Part shown: one piece after another, positions 26,623 to 36,667 of the stretch
Layout of the letters: every line of letters begins with the position of its first letter
Numbering within the stretch: position 1 is the stretch's first letter
Origin: a bacterium
GTDB taxonomy: Bacteria > Verrucomicrobiota > Verrucomicrobiia > Limisphaerales > UBA11358
Direction of reading: 5' to 3'
DNA: 64,000 nucleotides
NCBI GenBank assembly: GCA_021780905.1
Contig: JAJXXW010000018.1
Location: forward strand, 82,847 to 146,846
Program-made: the position numbers and the translations under genes
The notes under the pieces: generated by a model
Databases searched by the model: none
Seen by the model: only the letters and a program-made list of their open reading frames with translations
What the model was told of the DNA's origin: nothing

Positions 26623-29600
26623 ATGGCAAACCTTGGCTCCATCCACACCTACCGCTCGGAAGTGGACCACATCATCCGCTTCGGCGGCAGCACCAAGGAA
26701 ACCTCCATCCGCCGCGCCGTCTTCAATCTCATCAACGCCTACGCCCGCCCGCGCGATTTGCTGCTCGTCGAGGAACTCGATTATTTCAATCCCCGCCGCG
26801 ACAAAACCGTCCGGCCCGACGGCACGCTGAAAAACATTCTCCGCATTGACCAGGGCTTTTGGGAAAGCAAAGACACCGCCGACGACCTGACCGAGGAGAT
26901 CAAAAAGAAATTTGATCGTGGCTATCCCGATTCCAACATTCTCTTCGAGGATTCCCAGACCGCCATTCTCTATCAGGACGGCGCGCGGCTGCTCACCGCG
27001 CCGTTTGCCTCGGCCGAGAGCCTCGACGAACTTCTCACCGCCTACGTCTCGTTCGAGAATCAGGACGTTAAGGAATTCCGCAAGGCCGTCGAGCGGTTCA
27101 AGGACGACATTCCCAACATCGTCATCGCCCTGCGCAGCATGATCCTCAAGCAGGGCAAGGCCAACGCCCCGTTCCGCACGCGCCGCCAGACTTTTCTGGA
27201 ACTCTGCCGCAGCGCCATCAATCCCGCCGTCACGCCCGACGACGTGGATGAAATGCTCATCCAGCACATCCTCACCGAGGAAATTTTTCTCTCCATCTTC
27301 AGCGACACCCAGCTCCTCGATGAAAACAACATCGCGCGCGAATTGAAGCAGGTGGAAAACACCTTCTTCACCGGCGCGACCAAGCGCGACACCCTTGGCC
27401 AGATCAAACACTACTACGAATGTATCAAGGCCCACGCCACCAGCATCGTCAGCCCGCGCGAGAAGCAGACCTTCCTCAAGGTCATCTACGAAAATTTTTA
27501 CAAGGCGTATAATCCCAAGGGCGCTGACCGGCTCGGCATCGTTTATACGCCCGGCGAAGTCATTGATTTCATGATCCGCTCCACCGACACGCTGCTCAAC
27601 CGCCATTTCGGGCGCGGGCTGGCGGATCAGGCCGTGGAAATCCTCGACCCCGCCACCGGCACCGGCAGCTATGTGTGCGACCTCATTGAATATCTTCCGC
27701 GCGCAGTCCTCGCCCGGAAATACAAGCACGAGCTGCACGCCAACGAAGTCGCCATCCTGCCTTACTACATTGCCAACCTGAACATCGAGACCGCCTACGC
27801 CGCCAAGATGGGCAGCTACGCGCCGTTTGAAAACATCTGCTTCGTGGACACGCTCGACAACACCGAGGGGCTGCGCGTGGAGAACCAGTGGGAACTCGGC
27901 GCGATGAGCGCGGAAAACACCCGCCGCATCAAGGCGCAGAATCTGCGCAAGATCAGCGTCATCATTGGCAACCCGCCTTACAACGCCAACCAGCAGAACG
28001 AAAACGACAACAACAAGAACCGCACCTACGAACACATAGACCAGCGCATCAAGGCCACCTACATCGCCGCCAGCACCGCGCAGAAAACGAAAGCCTATGA
28101 CATGTATGCCCGCTTCATCCGCTGGGCGAGTGACCGGCTTGGCGATCAAGGCATCGTTGCTTACATCTGCAATCGCTCGTTTATTGACCAGCGCACGTTC
28201 GATGGCTTCCGCAAAACCGTCGCGCAGGAGTTTGACCATATTTACATCATGGATACGAAGAGCGACGTGCGGGCGAACCCCAAAATCTCCGGCACCAAGA
28301 ATAACGTCTTCGGCATTCAGACCGGCGTTGCCATTGTCTTCTTCGTCAAAGACCAAAGCCACCTGCGGTCATTCGATGAGGCGGGCAGCGCGAATGTCCT
28401 GAACCGGCGCACGGCCCTCCCTCACCCCGGCCCTCTCCCGCTGGGAGAGGGGGAACCGTGCGCCGCGCCTGGCGCAGGCGCAGCGACCGCTATATCCGGC
28501 GGCGGCCGAACTGGCTCCCTCTCCCAGCGGGAGAGGGCCGGGGTGAGGGAGAACGCCCCCGAACGTGCCGCCGACGCGCTGACACCGGGAACCCGTCCGT
28601 CGCATCCCTGCCGGATCTACTACGCCTCCATGGCGGATGAGGTTCCACGCGAAGAAAAGCTCGAGATTCTAAGTGCCGCCAAGATTGAGATGTTGGACAT
28701 GGAGCGAATTGAGCCGGATGCCGATGGTAACTGGCTGGATATGGATACCAGTGATTTCAAGAGCTTGCTGCCACTGGTCGGTGAGTTGGAGAAGGCGGTG
28801 TTTGGCCTCGATAGCAACGGCGTCGTCAGCAATCGCGATGAATGGGTTTATGATGTGGATGCCGACGCGCTGGCAAAGAAGGCCAAGTATCTCAGTGACG
28901 AATACAATCGGTTGCTCAAAGCGAAAGATTTATCTTTCCCCGATACCGTCAAGTGGAGCGAGAGTCTTAAATCCAAATTCAAAGCCGATCTAAAGTCGAA
29001 GTTCACGCGTAAGTTAATCATTGCGGCGATGTATCGCCCATTTACCAAGCTGCATTTCTATTCCGAGAAAGTCTTCAACGACCGGCTCACTGAAAACCAT
29101 TACCAGATGTTCGGCCCGGAATTGGACAAGGAGAACATTGTCATCCTTCACACCGCGCCGGATTCGCAGAAGCCTTTTCTCGCCTATGTCGGCAACTGCA
29201 TTCCCGATTTGCATTTTGTCGGAGCCGCCGCCGGAACAACGTGCCTTCCACTCTACCGTTACGATGAAGACGGCCACCGGCAGGACAACCTGACCGACTG
29301 GGGCCTGCGGCAGTTTCAGCAACACTACGGCGATGCCGCCATCACCAAGCGCGACCTATTCCACTACACCTACGCCGTGCTGCATCAACCGGCCTACCGG
29401 ACGAAATACGAGATCAACCTCAAGCGGGAATTCCCCCGGCTGCCCTTTTACGCGGACTTCCGCCAATGGGCCAAGTGGGGCCAGTCGCTCATGGAATTGC
29501 ATTTGAATTATGAGCAAGCCGCGCCCTTCAAATTGAAGCGCCACGACGCGCCCGATGAATCCGGGCGTCCCCTCACCCCGTCCCTCTCCCCTCCGAGGGG

Positions 29601-29967
29601 AGAGGGTGCCCGCAGGGCGGGTGAGGGGTCCGACATGGCTCGTGGACGCGTCACCGCCCCCGACGACAAACCAAAACTAAAACCCAAACTAAAAGCCGTG
29701 AAGGAAACCGGCACCATCGAGATTGACGCCACCACCACGCTCGCCGGCATCCCCGCCGCCGCGTGGGATTACAAGCTCGGTAACCGCAGCGGCCTGGAAT
29801 GGGTGCTGGATCAATGGAAGGAACACAAAATCAGCGACCCCACCGTGGCCGCCAAATTCAACACCTACCATTTCGCCGACCACAAAGAGCCAGTCATCGA
29901 ACTGCTCCAGCGCGTCTGCACCGTGAGCGTAGAGACGATGAAAATCGTCCGGGCTTTTCCAAATTGA
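26623..29967 (+). CDS. Orphan N6-adenine DNA methyltransferase, type ISP restriction-enzyme-like
   Basis: 1114 residues from the ATG at 26623. It resembles the methyltransferase plus target-recognition part of single-chain type ISP (LlaBIII-like) restriction enzymes. Motif I is EILDPATGTGSYVCDLIEYL and motif IV is VIIGNPPYNANQ, the NPPY of N6-adenine methylases. A helical region precedes them, and a long target-recognition segment with PFTKLHFYSEKVFNDRL follows. No SF2 helicase or Mrr-type nuclease precedes it, so it is a methylase-only form. Two segments look foreign: about residues 595-665, rich in Pro/Gly/Ala (PHPGPLPLGEGEP), and about 980-1005 (PLTPSLSPPRGEGARRAGEG). Both are encoded by interspersed palindromes inserted in frame. 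The whole gene is bracketed by a 27-bp inverted repeat. Confidence 0.85.
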   Translation: MANLGSIHTYRSEVDHIIRFGGSTKETSIRRAVFNLINAYARPRDLLLVEELDYFNPRRDKTVRPDGTLKNILRIDQGFWESKDTADDLTEEIKKKFDRGYPDSNILFEDSQTAILYQDGARLLTAPFASAESLDELLTAYVSFENQDVKEFRKAVERFKDDIPNIVIALRSMILKQGKANAPFRTRRQTFLELCRSAINPAVTPDDVDEMLIQHILTEEIFLSIFSDTQLLDENNIARELKQVENTFFTGATKRDTLGQIKHYYECIKAHATSIVSPREKQTFLKVIYENFYKAYNPKGADRLGIVYTPGEVIDFMIRSTDTLLNRHFGRGLADQAVEILDPATGTGSYVCDLIEYLPRAVLARKYKHELHANEVAILPYYIANLNIETAYAAKMGSYAPFENICFVDTLDNTEGLRVENQWELGAMSAENTRRIKAQNLRKISVIIGNPPYNANQQNENDNNKNRTYEHIDQRIKATYIAASTAQKTKAYDMYARFIRWASDRLGDQGIVAYICNRSFIDQRTFDGFRKTVAQEFDHIYIMDTKSDVRANPKISGTKNNVFGIQTGVAIVFFVKDQSHLRSFDEAGSANVLNRRTALPHPGPLPLGEGEPCAAPGAGAATAISGGGRTGSLSQRERAGVRENAPERAADALTPGTRPSHPCRIYYASMADEVPREEKLEILSAAKIEMLDMERIEPDADGNWLDMDTSDFKSLLPLVGELEKAVFGLDSNGVVSNRDEWVYDVDADALAKKAKYLSDEYNRLLKAKDLSFPDTVKWSESLKSKFKADLKSKFTRKLIIAAMYRPFTKLHFYSEKVFNDRLTENHYQMFGPELDKENIVILHTAPDSQKPFLAYVGNCIPDLHFVGAAAGTTCLPLYRYDEDGHRQDNLTDWGLRQFQQHYGDAAITKRDLFHYTYAVLHQPAYRTKYEINLKREFPRLPFYADFRQWAKWGQSLMELHLNYEQAAPFKLKRHDAPDESGRPLTPSLSPPRGEGARRAGEGSDMARGRVTAPDDKPKLKPKLKAVKETGTIEIDATTTLAGIPAAAWDYKLGNRSGLEWVLDQWKEHKISDPTVAAKFNTYHFADHKEPVIELLQRVCTVSVETMKIVRAFPN
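28419..28549. repeat. GC-rich palindromic repeat inserted in frame in the methyltransferase gene
   Basis: 33-bp arms at 28419-28451 and 28517-28549 are exact reverse complements (CCCTCACCCCGGCCCTCTCC...). They enclose a 65-bp loop. The ORF stays open across it, adding about 60 Pro/Gly/Ala/Arg-rich residues. Confidence 0.9.
29569..29627. repeat. Second GC-rich palindrome inserted in frame in the methyltransferase gene
   Basis: CCCCTCACCC on the left and GGGTGAGGGG on the right enclose inner arms CCCTCTCCCCTC / GAGGGGAGAGGG. It adds PLTPSLSPPRGEGARRAGEG to the protein without a frameshift. Confidence 0.85.
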
Positions 29968-29992
29968 ACTCCTCACCCCGGCCCTCTCCTCG
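29966..29992 (-). repeat. Right arm of the 27-bp inverted repeat
   Basis: Exact reverse complement of 26524-26550; it begins one base before the end of the methyltransferase stop codon. Confidence 0.9.
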
Positions 29993-30076
29993 GTCGGCGA
30001 ACCGGCTGGACCGGCTTGCTCACCAAAGATTGCCATTTTCGGGGTGAAAATTGGCAAAATCAGGTTTTTTTGGCGG

Positions 30077-30412
30077 ATTTGGCGACTTTCAGCGGTCATC
30101 AACCAAGTTGCAGCACCAATAAACCAACTTGCGATGGTCAAAAGGCGACAGCACGAAGGCATTTGGCGACTGGCAGATGCCATCCGGCGACCGCACATGG
30201 TCATAAGTCAACAGCACGAGGCGATAATCCAACTGGAAGATGGCGTTTGGCAACCGACAGATGGCATTTTCCAACTGGCAGCGGTCATTTGGCGACCGGC
30301 AGCAGTCATTTTTCAACCGGCAGATGCGATCCGGCGACTGACAGACGCGATCTTTTGACCGGCAGATTGCATCCGTCCACCGGCAGTTTCAATCCAACGA
30401 ACGGCAAAAGGA
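30077..30412. repeat. Array of 16 degenerate tandem units of exactly 21 bp (array A)
   Basis: The 336 bp split into 16 units of 21 bp with no indel. A working consensus is ATTTGGCGACCGGCAGATGGC. Position 9 is A in all 16 units. Positions 1 and 2 are A and T in 15 each, and position 10 is C in 14. Positions 3-6, 11-12 and 17-21 vary. Units can differ at half their positions, yet length is constant. Because 21 is a multiple of 3, translations show heptads (e.g. IFQLAAV IWRPAAV IFQPADA), and several frames are open on both strands, so no single frame is favoured as a gene. It lies between the methyltransferase gene and the 3' end of parE. Confidence 0.85.
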
Positions 30413-30427
30413 GTCTTGAGGAAACTT

Positions 30428-32275
30428 TTATTCTTCGACCGGCACCACGAGGCTGTCCATGATGTAATCCTTCCGCTCCGGCGTGTTCTTGCCCATGTAG
30501 AAATTGAAGATCGGCCCGGATTCGGCACGCGGGGCGTATTCCACTTTGCTCAAGCGCATTTCCTTGCCGATGAATTGTGCGAATTCTTTCGGGCTGATTT
30601 CACCGAGACCTTTGAAGCGCGTGATCTCCGGTTTGCCGCCCAGTTTCGTGGCCGCCGTGTCGCGTTCGGCTTCGCTGTAGCAGTAAATCGTCTCCTGCTT
30701 GTTGCGGACGCGGAACAGCGGCGTTTCCAAAACGTAAACGTGGCCGTCGTGGACGAGCTGTTCGAAGAACTTGAAGAAATACGTGATCATCAAATTGCGG
30801 ATGTGCATGCCGTCCACGTCCGCGTCGGTGGCGAGAATGACCTTCTCGTAGCGCAGGCCCTCGGTGTTGTCCTCCACGTTGAGCGCCTGCATGAGGTTAT
30901 ACATCTCGTCGTTTTTATACATCACGTCGCGCTTGAGATCCCAGACGTTGAGCGGCTTGCCCTTGAGCACGAACACGGCCTGATTGTTCACGTCGCGGCA
31001 GCTCGTGATCGAGCCGGCGGCGGACTGGCCTTCGCAGATGAAGACCATCGTGCCTTTGCCTTTTTCCTTCTTCTTGTCGAAATGATTTTTGCAGTCCTTC
31101 AATTGTGGAATGCGCAGCGTGATGGCCTTCGCCCGCTCGCGCGCGAGCTTCTTCACGTTCTGCAATTCTTTCCGCAATTCCTGTGTGTCCTTGACCTTCG
31201 CCATGATGGTCTCGGCGATCTGCTTGTTGCGCTGGAAAAAGTGCAGCAGCTCCTCGCGCACGTTGTTGACGAGTTCGGTGCGGATTTCCGTGTTGCCGAG
31301 CTTGTTTTTCGTCTGCGACTCGAACACCGGGTCTTTCAGACGGATCGCCACCGCGCCGACCATGCACTCGCGCACGTCGTCGCCTTCGTATTTGGTGTTG
31401 CCATATTCGTTGACCGCCTTGAGCAAACCTTCGCGGAACGCGCTCAAATGCGTGCCGCCGTCGCTGGTGTATTGGCCGTTGACGAACGAATAAAACGTCT
31501 CGCCGTAGCGCGAATTGCTGTGCGTGAAACAAAACTCCAGCGTCTTGCCCGCGTAATGCAGCGGCGAATAAATTGGTTCGCTGCCGTCGCTCGCCAAATC
31601 TTCCATCACCAGGTCCATTAGGCCGTGGCGCGACTGGAAAACCTTCGGCTCCGGCAGCTCCGGCGTTTTCAAAATCAGCTTCAGACCGGTGTTGAGATAG
31701 CTGTAATGCCGCAGCCGGCGCTCGATGTGTTCCAGCCGGAAAGCGCTTTCCTTGAAAATGCTTTCATCCGGTTCAAACTCAATGAGCGTGCCATTCGGCT
31801 CTTTCGTCTTGCCGGAATCCTCCTTCTTCAGCTTGCCAATCTTAAAACTCGCCTCGGCGAATTCGCCATCGCGATGGCTGCGGACAAAAAAGTTTTTCGA
31901 CAGGGCGTTGACGGCTTTCGTGCCGACGCCGTTGAGGCCGACACTAAATTGAAACACCTCGTCGTTGTATTTCGCGCCGGTATTAATTTTTGAAACGCAG
32001 TCCACCACCTTGCCGAGCGGAATGCCGCGCCCGTAATCGCGCACGGACACATTGTTGCCATCAATCGTGATGGCGACCTCCTTGCCGTGGCCCATGATGT
32101 ATTCGTCAATCGCGTTGTCCACGACCTCCTTGAGCAGCACGTAGCAGCCGTCGTCCGGATGCGCGCCCGTGCCGATGCGCCCGATATACATGCCCGTGCG
32201 CAGCCGGATGTGCTCCAGCGAGGACAGCGTCTTGATCTTGCTCTCGTCGTAAATCGGCGTCGGTTTTTCAGCCAT
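30428..32275 (-). CDS. parE: DNA topoisomerase IV subunit B-like (ParE/GyrB family)
   Basis: 615 residues from the ATG at 32275 (MAEKPTPIYDESKIKTLSSLEHIRLRTGMYIGRIG). ATPase and TOPRIM subunit of a type IIA topoisomerase. The GHKL ATPase has LLKEVVDNAIDEYI and DYGRGIPLG; the transducer has FVNGQYTSDGGTHLSAF. The TOPRIM domain has FICEGQSAAGSITSCRDVNNQAVFVLKGKPLN and ATDADVDGMHIRNL. The C-terminal GyrB signature [20 protein letters not shown] is present. The sequence resembles the Bacteroidetes-type ParE. The usual EGDSA is EGQSA here: the catalytic Glu is kept but the Asp is changed. The partner ParC/GyrA gene is not in the window. Confidence 0.93.
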   Translation of the reverse strand: MAEKPTPIYDESKIKTLSSLEHIRLRTGMYIGRIGTGAHPDDGCYVLLKEVVDNAIDEYIMGHGKEVAITIDGNNVSVRDYGRGIPLGKVVDCVSKINTGAKYNDEVFQFSVGLNGVGTKAVNALSKNFFVRSHRDGEFAEASFKIGKLKKEDSGKTKEPNGTLIEFEPDESIFKESAFRLEHIERRLRHYSYLNTGLKLILKTPELPEPKVFQSRHGLMDLVMEDLASDGSEPIYSPLHYAGKTLEFCFTHSNSRYGETFYSFVNGQYTSDGGTHLSAFREGLLKAVNEYGNTKYEGDDVRECMVGAVAIRLKDPVFESQTKNKLGNTEIRTELVNNVREELLHFFQRNKQIAETIMAKVKDTQELRKELQNVKKLARERAKAITLRIPQLKDCKNHFDKKKEKGKGTMVFICEGQSAAGSITSCRDVNNQAVFVLKGKPLNVWDLKRDVMYKNDEMYNLMQALNVEDNTEGLRYEKVILATDADVDGMHIRNLMITYFFKFFEQLVHDGHVYVLETPLFRVRNKQETIYCYSEAERDTAATKLGGKPEITRFKGLGEISPKEFAQFIGKEMRLSKVEYAPRAESGPIFNFYMGKNTPERKDYIMDSLVVPVEE

Positions 32276-32361
32276 AGAAAATAGTGCGGCGAGGAAATTA
32301 GTCGAAACGGCGAAAATGAAAATGCGAAAGTGCGGGCCACCGGCATTATTCGTCGGCTCAA

Positions 32362-32403
32362 AAAGCAAACCGGCGTTCCCGTTAGTGACAGAAACGCCGG
32401 TTT
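32362..32403 (-). terminator. Probable terminator downstream of sufC
   Basis: Inverted repeat AAACCGGCGTT ... AACGCCGGTTT around a 14-nt loop, followed on the minus strand by GCTTTTT. It starts 14 bp after the sufC stop. Confidence 0.7.
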
Positions 32404-32416
32404 TACGAGGTGAAGA

Positions 32417-33175
32417 TTACTGCTTCAAAATGGCTTCGTAGCCGTTGGCTTCAAGTTCCAACGCCAGCTCCTTGCCGCCGGATTTCACGATGCGGCCGTC
32501 CGCCATGACGTGGACGAAATCTGGCACGATGTAATTCAGCAAACGCTGATAATGCGTGATGACGAGCTGCGCGGAGTCGGCGCGCTTCAATTTGTTCACG
32601 CCGCTGGAAACGATTTTCAGCGCATCAATGTCCAAACCGGAATCTGTTTCGTCGAGAATGGCGAGTTTCGGTTCCAGCACGGCCATCTGGAAAATCTCGT
32701 TGCGCTTCTTTTCGCCGCCGGAAAAACCCTCGTTAACCGAGCGCTTGAGCAGATCGTCCTTGAGTTCGAGCAGCTTGATTTTGTCCTTCACCAGATCCAG
32801 AAATTCAATTGCGTCGAGCTCCGGCTGGCCTTTGGACTTGCGGATTTCGTTCAGCGCGGCCTTGAGAAAATAGGTGCTGTTCACGCCGGGAATCTCCACC
32901 GGATACTGGAACGCGAGGAACACGCCTTCGCGGGCGCGTTCTTCGGGATCAAGTTCCAGCAAATCCTTGCCGAGATAATTCACCGTGCCCTCGGTCACTT
33001 CGTAGCCGTCGCGCCCGGCGAGAATGGCGGCGAGCGTGCTCTTGCCGGAACCGTTCAGTCCCATCAACGCATGGACTTCGCCGGCGTTGATCGTCAGGCT
33101 GAAGCCCTTGAGGATTGGTTTGTTCTCCACGCCGGCGTGGAGGTTTTTGATTTCAAGAATAGGTTGCTTGCTCAT
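32417..33175 (-). CDS. sufC: Fe-S cluster assembly ATPase SufC
   Basis: 252 residues, ABC-type ATPase that partners SufB (and SufD) in scaffold-dependent Fe-S cluster assembly. Walker A is GLNGSGKSTLAAILAG, the signature motif is NEGFSGGEKKRNEI, Walker B is PKLAILDETDSGLDIDAL, and VITHYQRLL holds the switch His. It lies 98 bp after sufB in the fur-sufB-sufC operon. sufD and sufS are not present here. Confidence 0.96.
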   Translation of the reverse strand: MSKQPILEIKNLHAGVENKPILKGFSLTINAGEVHALMGLNGSGKSTLAAILAGRDGYEVTEGTVNYLGKDLLELDPEERAREGVFLAFQYPVEIPGVNSTYFLKAALNEIRKSKGQPELDAIEFLDLVKDKIKLLELKDDLLKRSVNEGFSGGEKKRNEIFQMAVLEPKLAILDETDSGLDIDALKIVSSGVNKLKRADSAQLVITHYQRLLNYIVPDFVHVMADGRIVKSGGKELALELEANGYEAILKQ

Positions 33176-33179
33176 TTTC

Positions 33180-33266
33180 TAAATTCATTTTAGCCACAGA
33201 TAAACACAGATGAAACACAGATTCTGACGGCGAAAACGAAATTTTTTATCTGTGTGCATCTGTGGC
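33180..33266. repeat. Inverted repeat between sufB and sufC ('CAGATGAACACAGAT' family)
   Basis: TAGCCACAGATAAACACAGATG on one side and CATCTGTGTGCATCTGTGGCT-type sequence on the other can form a long hairpin in the 98-bp sufB-sufC gap. The same repeat family ends the region at 17221-17262. It may affect the sufB:sufC ratio by processing or pausing, which is untested. Confidence 0.65.
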
Positions 33267-33273
33267 TTTTTGA

Positions 33274-34722
<1,449 letters not shown>

Positions 34723-34729
34723 CAATAAA

Positions 34730-35164
34730 TCATTTCTTTTTCGCGCAGTCGGCGCAGAGGCCGTGGATGGTCACATCGTAGCCTTGCGGCTTGAAACCAC
34801 GGGGCACGGTCACGCACGGCAGTTCGTGCGGCAGATTGACATCATAAATCGTTCCGCACATCTCGCAATGAAAATGCCCGTGTTCGGTCATGTTCGGGCA
34901 AAAGCGGGTCGCGCCGCGCTCGAGTTGCACCTGCCGGGCGAGGCCGCTCTTCACCAATGCGTCGAGGCAGTTGTAAACCGTGGCGTGGGAGATTTCGGGC
35001 ATCGCCTGCTTGGCGCGGAGGAAAACCTCCTCGGCGGTCGGATGATCGCGCTTCTGGAGCAGCACGTCATAGACCTGCTGGCGCTGCGGCGTCAGGCGCA
35101 GGCCGGTGGCGCCCAACTGTTCGGTCAGGTGCTGTTCGTCCTGCGGATGGCTGCGCGCCTTCAT
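34730..35164 (-). CDS. Fur/PerR-family metalloregulator
   Basis: 144 residues. Winged helix with [16 protein letters not shown] and [36 protein letters not shown], then metal sites [11 protein letters not shown] and the C-terminal CADC, giving two CxxC pairs for structural zinc. It heads the sufB-sufC operon. A near-perfect PerR/Fur-like palindrome adjoins its promoter, which suggests autoregulation by iron or peroxide. PerR versus Fur cannot be decided by sequence reading alone; the operator half-site TTAGAAC/ATTCTAA favours PerR-like. Confidence 0.9.
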   Translation of the reverse strand: MKARSHPQDEQHLTEQLGATGLRLTPQRQQVYDVLLQKRDHPTAEEVFLRAKQAMPEISHATVYNCLDALVKSGLARQVQLERGATRFCPNMTEHGHFHCEMCGTIYDVNLPHELPCVTVPRGFKPQGYDVTIHGLCADCAKKK

Positions 35165-35173
35165 TACCGGGGG

Positions 35174-35201
35174 AATTTAGCGCAGCGAAGCCGCAAGTCA
35201 A
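35174..35201 (-). promoter_or_regulatory. Promoter of the fur/perR-sufB-sufC operon
   Basis: On the minus strand TTGACT (35201-35196), a 16-bp spacer and TAAATT (35179-35174). The predicted transcription start is about 3 bp before the ATG at 35164, so the mRNA would be almost leaderless, in line with the lack of a Shine-Dalgarno sequence. Confidence 0.6.
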
Positions 35202-35202
35202 G

Positions 35203-35221
35203 ATTTAGAACAATTCTAAAT
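35203..35221. promoter_or_regulatory. PerR/Fur-like operator
   Basis: ATTTAGAACAATTCTAAAT, two perfect 8-bp arms around CAA. It fits a 7-1-7 Fur-family box (TTAGAAC-A-ATTCTAA, compare TTATAATnATTATAA). It lies one base upstream of the -35 hexamer of the regulator's own promoter. Confidence 0.7.
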
Positions 35222-35611
35222 TGGTGGTTTTGCGTGTGGTGATAAGTATGGCGATCATTTTCCATCCAAATCCGGTGCCTCCGTTGTCTATTTGGTGGCA
35301 GCGTAAATAAACCCTTGGAGTGCGTCTGAATAATCCGTTTTTTGGGGGCGTTACAGTGAAGTGGAACGATGTGTTGACATCCGACTTGGAGTTTGCGGCT
35401 CATTTTAAGCGCCGCTTCAGTCGGGGCGTGAAAACACTACCAGCGGAGCACTTGTCCGGCGCGCAGCGATTGTCGCCGACTCCAACCCGCCCGCCGACAA
35501 CTTGAAACGACGTCGCTCATTTCTGTTTCAGCAAAAGGCTGCCGCCCTGGCAGCCATGAAATTCACGGAATATCCGATCAATGAATTCCAGGTGAAGCAC
35601 GGGAATGTGTT
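35222..35611. other. 390-bp intergenic region without a recognisable gene
   Basis: Between the divergent side of the fur/perR operon and the end of the epimerase gene. Only short, unsupported ORFs (61 codons or fewer); no hairpin, repeat or RNA gene recognised. Confidence 0.5.
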
Positions 35612-36667
35612 TCATCTGCGGCAGGCGGCGTGGATTTCCGTCAAAATTTCCCGGAGGCCGTAGCGGAATTTCCAGTTCGGATAGTGCGACTGGAATTTCC
35701 GCACATCACTCACCCACCAGATGTGGTCGCCGATGCGGTTGTCCTCGACATAGCTCCAGGCAAGCTTTTGGCCGCTGATCCGCTCGCATTCGTCAATCGC
35801 CTCGAGCATGGAGCAGTTTGCGTGGCGGCTGCCGCCAAGGTTGTAAACCTCGCCCGCCCGCGGTGCCTGGAAGAATTCCCAGAAGGCGGCGACCAGATCA
35901 TGACTGTGGATGTTGTCGCGAACCTGCTTGCCTTTGTAGCCGAAAACGCGATACGGATGGCCCGTCACCGTGCAGCGCATGAGATAGGCGAGAAAGCCGT
36001 GCAGTTCCGTGCCGGCGTGCGATGGCCCCGTGAGGCAGCCGCCGCGAAACACCCCCGTTTTCAGGCCAAAATATTTTCCGTATTCTTGCACCAAAATATC
36101 CGCCGCCACCTTGCTCGCGCCAAACAGGGAATGTTTGGTCTGGTCAATGCTCATCGTCTCGGAAATGCCCGGCTCGTATTCGTGCCCGGACTTGATTTCC
36201 CAGCGCTTCTCCAGTTCGACCAAGGGCAGCCGGTTGGGGGTGTCGCCATACACCTTGTTCGTGGAGGTGAAAATGAAGACCGCTGCGGGACAGAATTGGC
36301 GCGTAGCTTCGAGCAGGTTCAGGGTGCCGACAGCGTTGACGCCGAAGTCCGCGTGCGGATCGCGCGCCGCCCAGTCGTGCGAGGGCTGGGCGGCGGTGTG
36401 AATCACCAGCGCCAGTTCGGAGCCAAGTTTTTGGAACAGGCTTTCCACGGCGACCCGATCGCGAATGTCGAAGTCATGGTGCTCGTAATCAGGAATGGTG
36501 GCGATGAGTTTTTGCCGGTTGCCGAGGGTGGAGGCTTCCCGGCCGAAAAACCACTGGCGCAAATCATTGTCCACGCCCACAATTCTAAAGCCCCGGCCGG
36601 CAAAATGCTTCACACTCTCGGAGCCAATCAGCCCCGCCGCGCCGGTGACCAGAACCGTGGATTTCAT
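35612..36667 (-). CDS. NAD-dependent sugar-nucleotide epimerase (CDP-paratose 2-epimerase-like SDR)
   Basis: 351 residues from the ATG at 36667 ([22 protein letters not shown]); an in-frame ATG at 36679 is an alternative. Extended SDR: the GxxGxxG motif is TGAAGLIG, the catalytic Thr/Ser region is [15 protein letters not shown], and the proton-relay Tyr/Lys is atypical or displaced ([21 protein letters not shown]). The order SKVYGD / SLFGASK / FRGGCLTGP matches CDP-paratose 2-epimerase (RfbE)-type enzymes that act on the nucleotide sugar of surface polysaccharides. No other LPS or capsule genes are adjacent. The region upstream (36668-36897) holds a CGCAAAGACGCAG-type repeat. Confidence 0.8.
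   Translation of the reverse strand: MKSTVLVTGAAGLIGSESVKHFAGRGFRIVGVDNDLRQWFFGREASTLGNRQKLIATIPDYEHHDFDIRDRVAVESLFQKLGSELALVIHTAAQPSHDWAARDPHADFGVNAVGTLNLLEATRQFCPAAVFIFTSTNKVYGDTPNRLPLVELEKRWEIKSGHEYEPGISETMSIDQTKHSLFGASKVAADILVQEYGKYFGLKTGVFRGGCLTGPSHAGTELHGFLAYLMRCTVTGHPYRVFGYKGKQVRDNIHSHDLVAAFWEFFQAPRAGEVYNLGGSRHANCSMLEAIDECERISGQKLAWSYVEDNRIGDHIWWVSDVRKFQSHYPNWKFRYGLREILTEIHAACRR

Noticed and set aside
26332-28362. 676-codon minus-strand ORF
   Set aside because: Antisense to the methyltransferase gene; lacks domains.
30077-30412. CRISPR array
   Set aside because: No alternation of constant repeat and unique spacer, unit of only 21 bp, no cas genes in the window.
30016-30462. ORFs of 148, 104 and 75 codons across array A as genes
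   Set aside because: Open frames exist on both strands because the 21-bp unit is a multiple of three and has few stops; no start context or family support.
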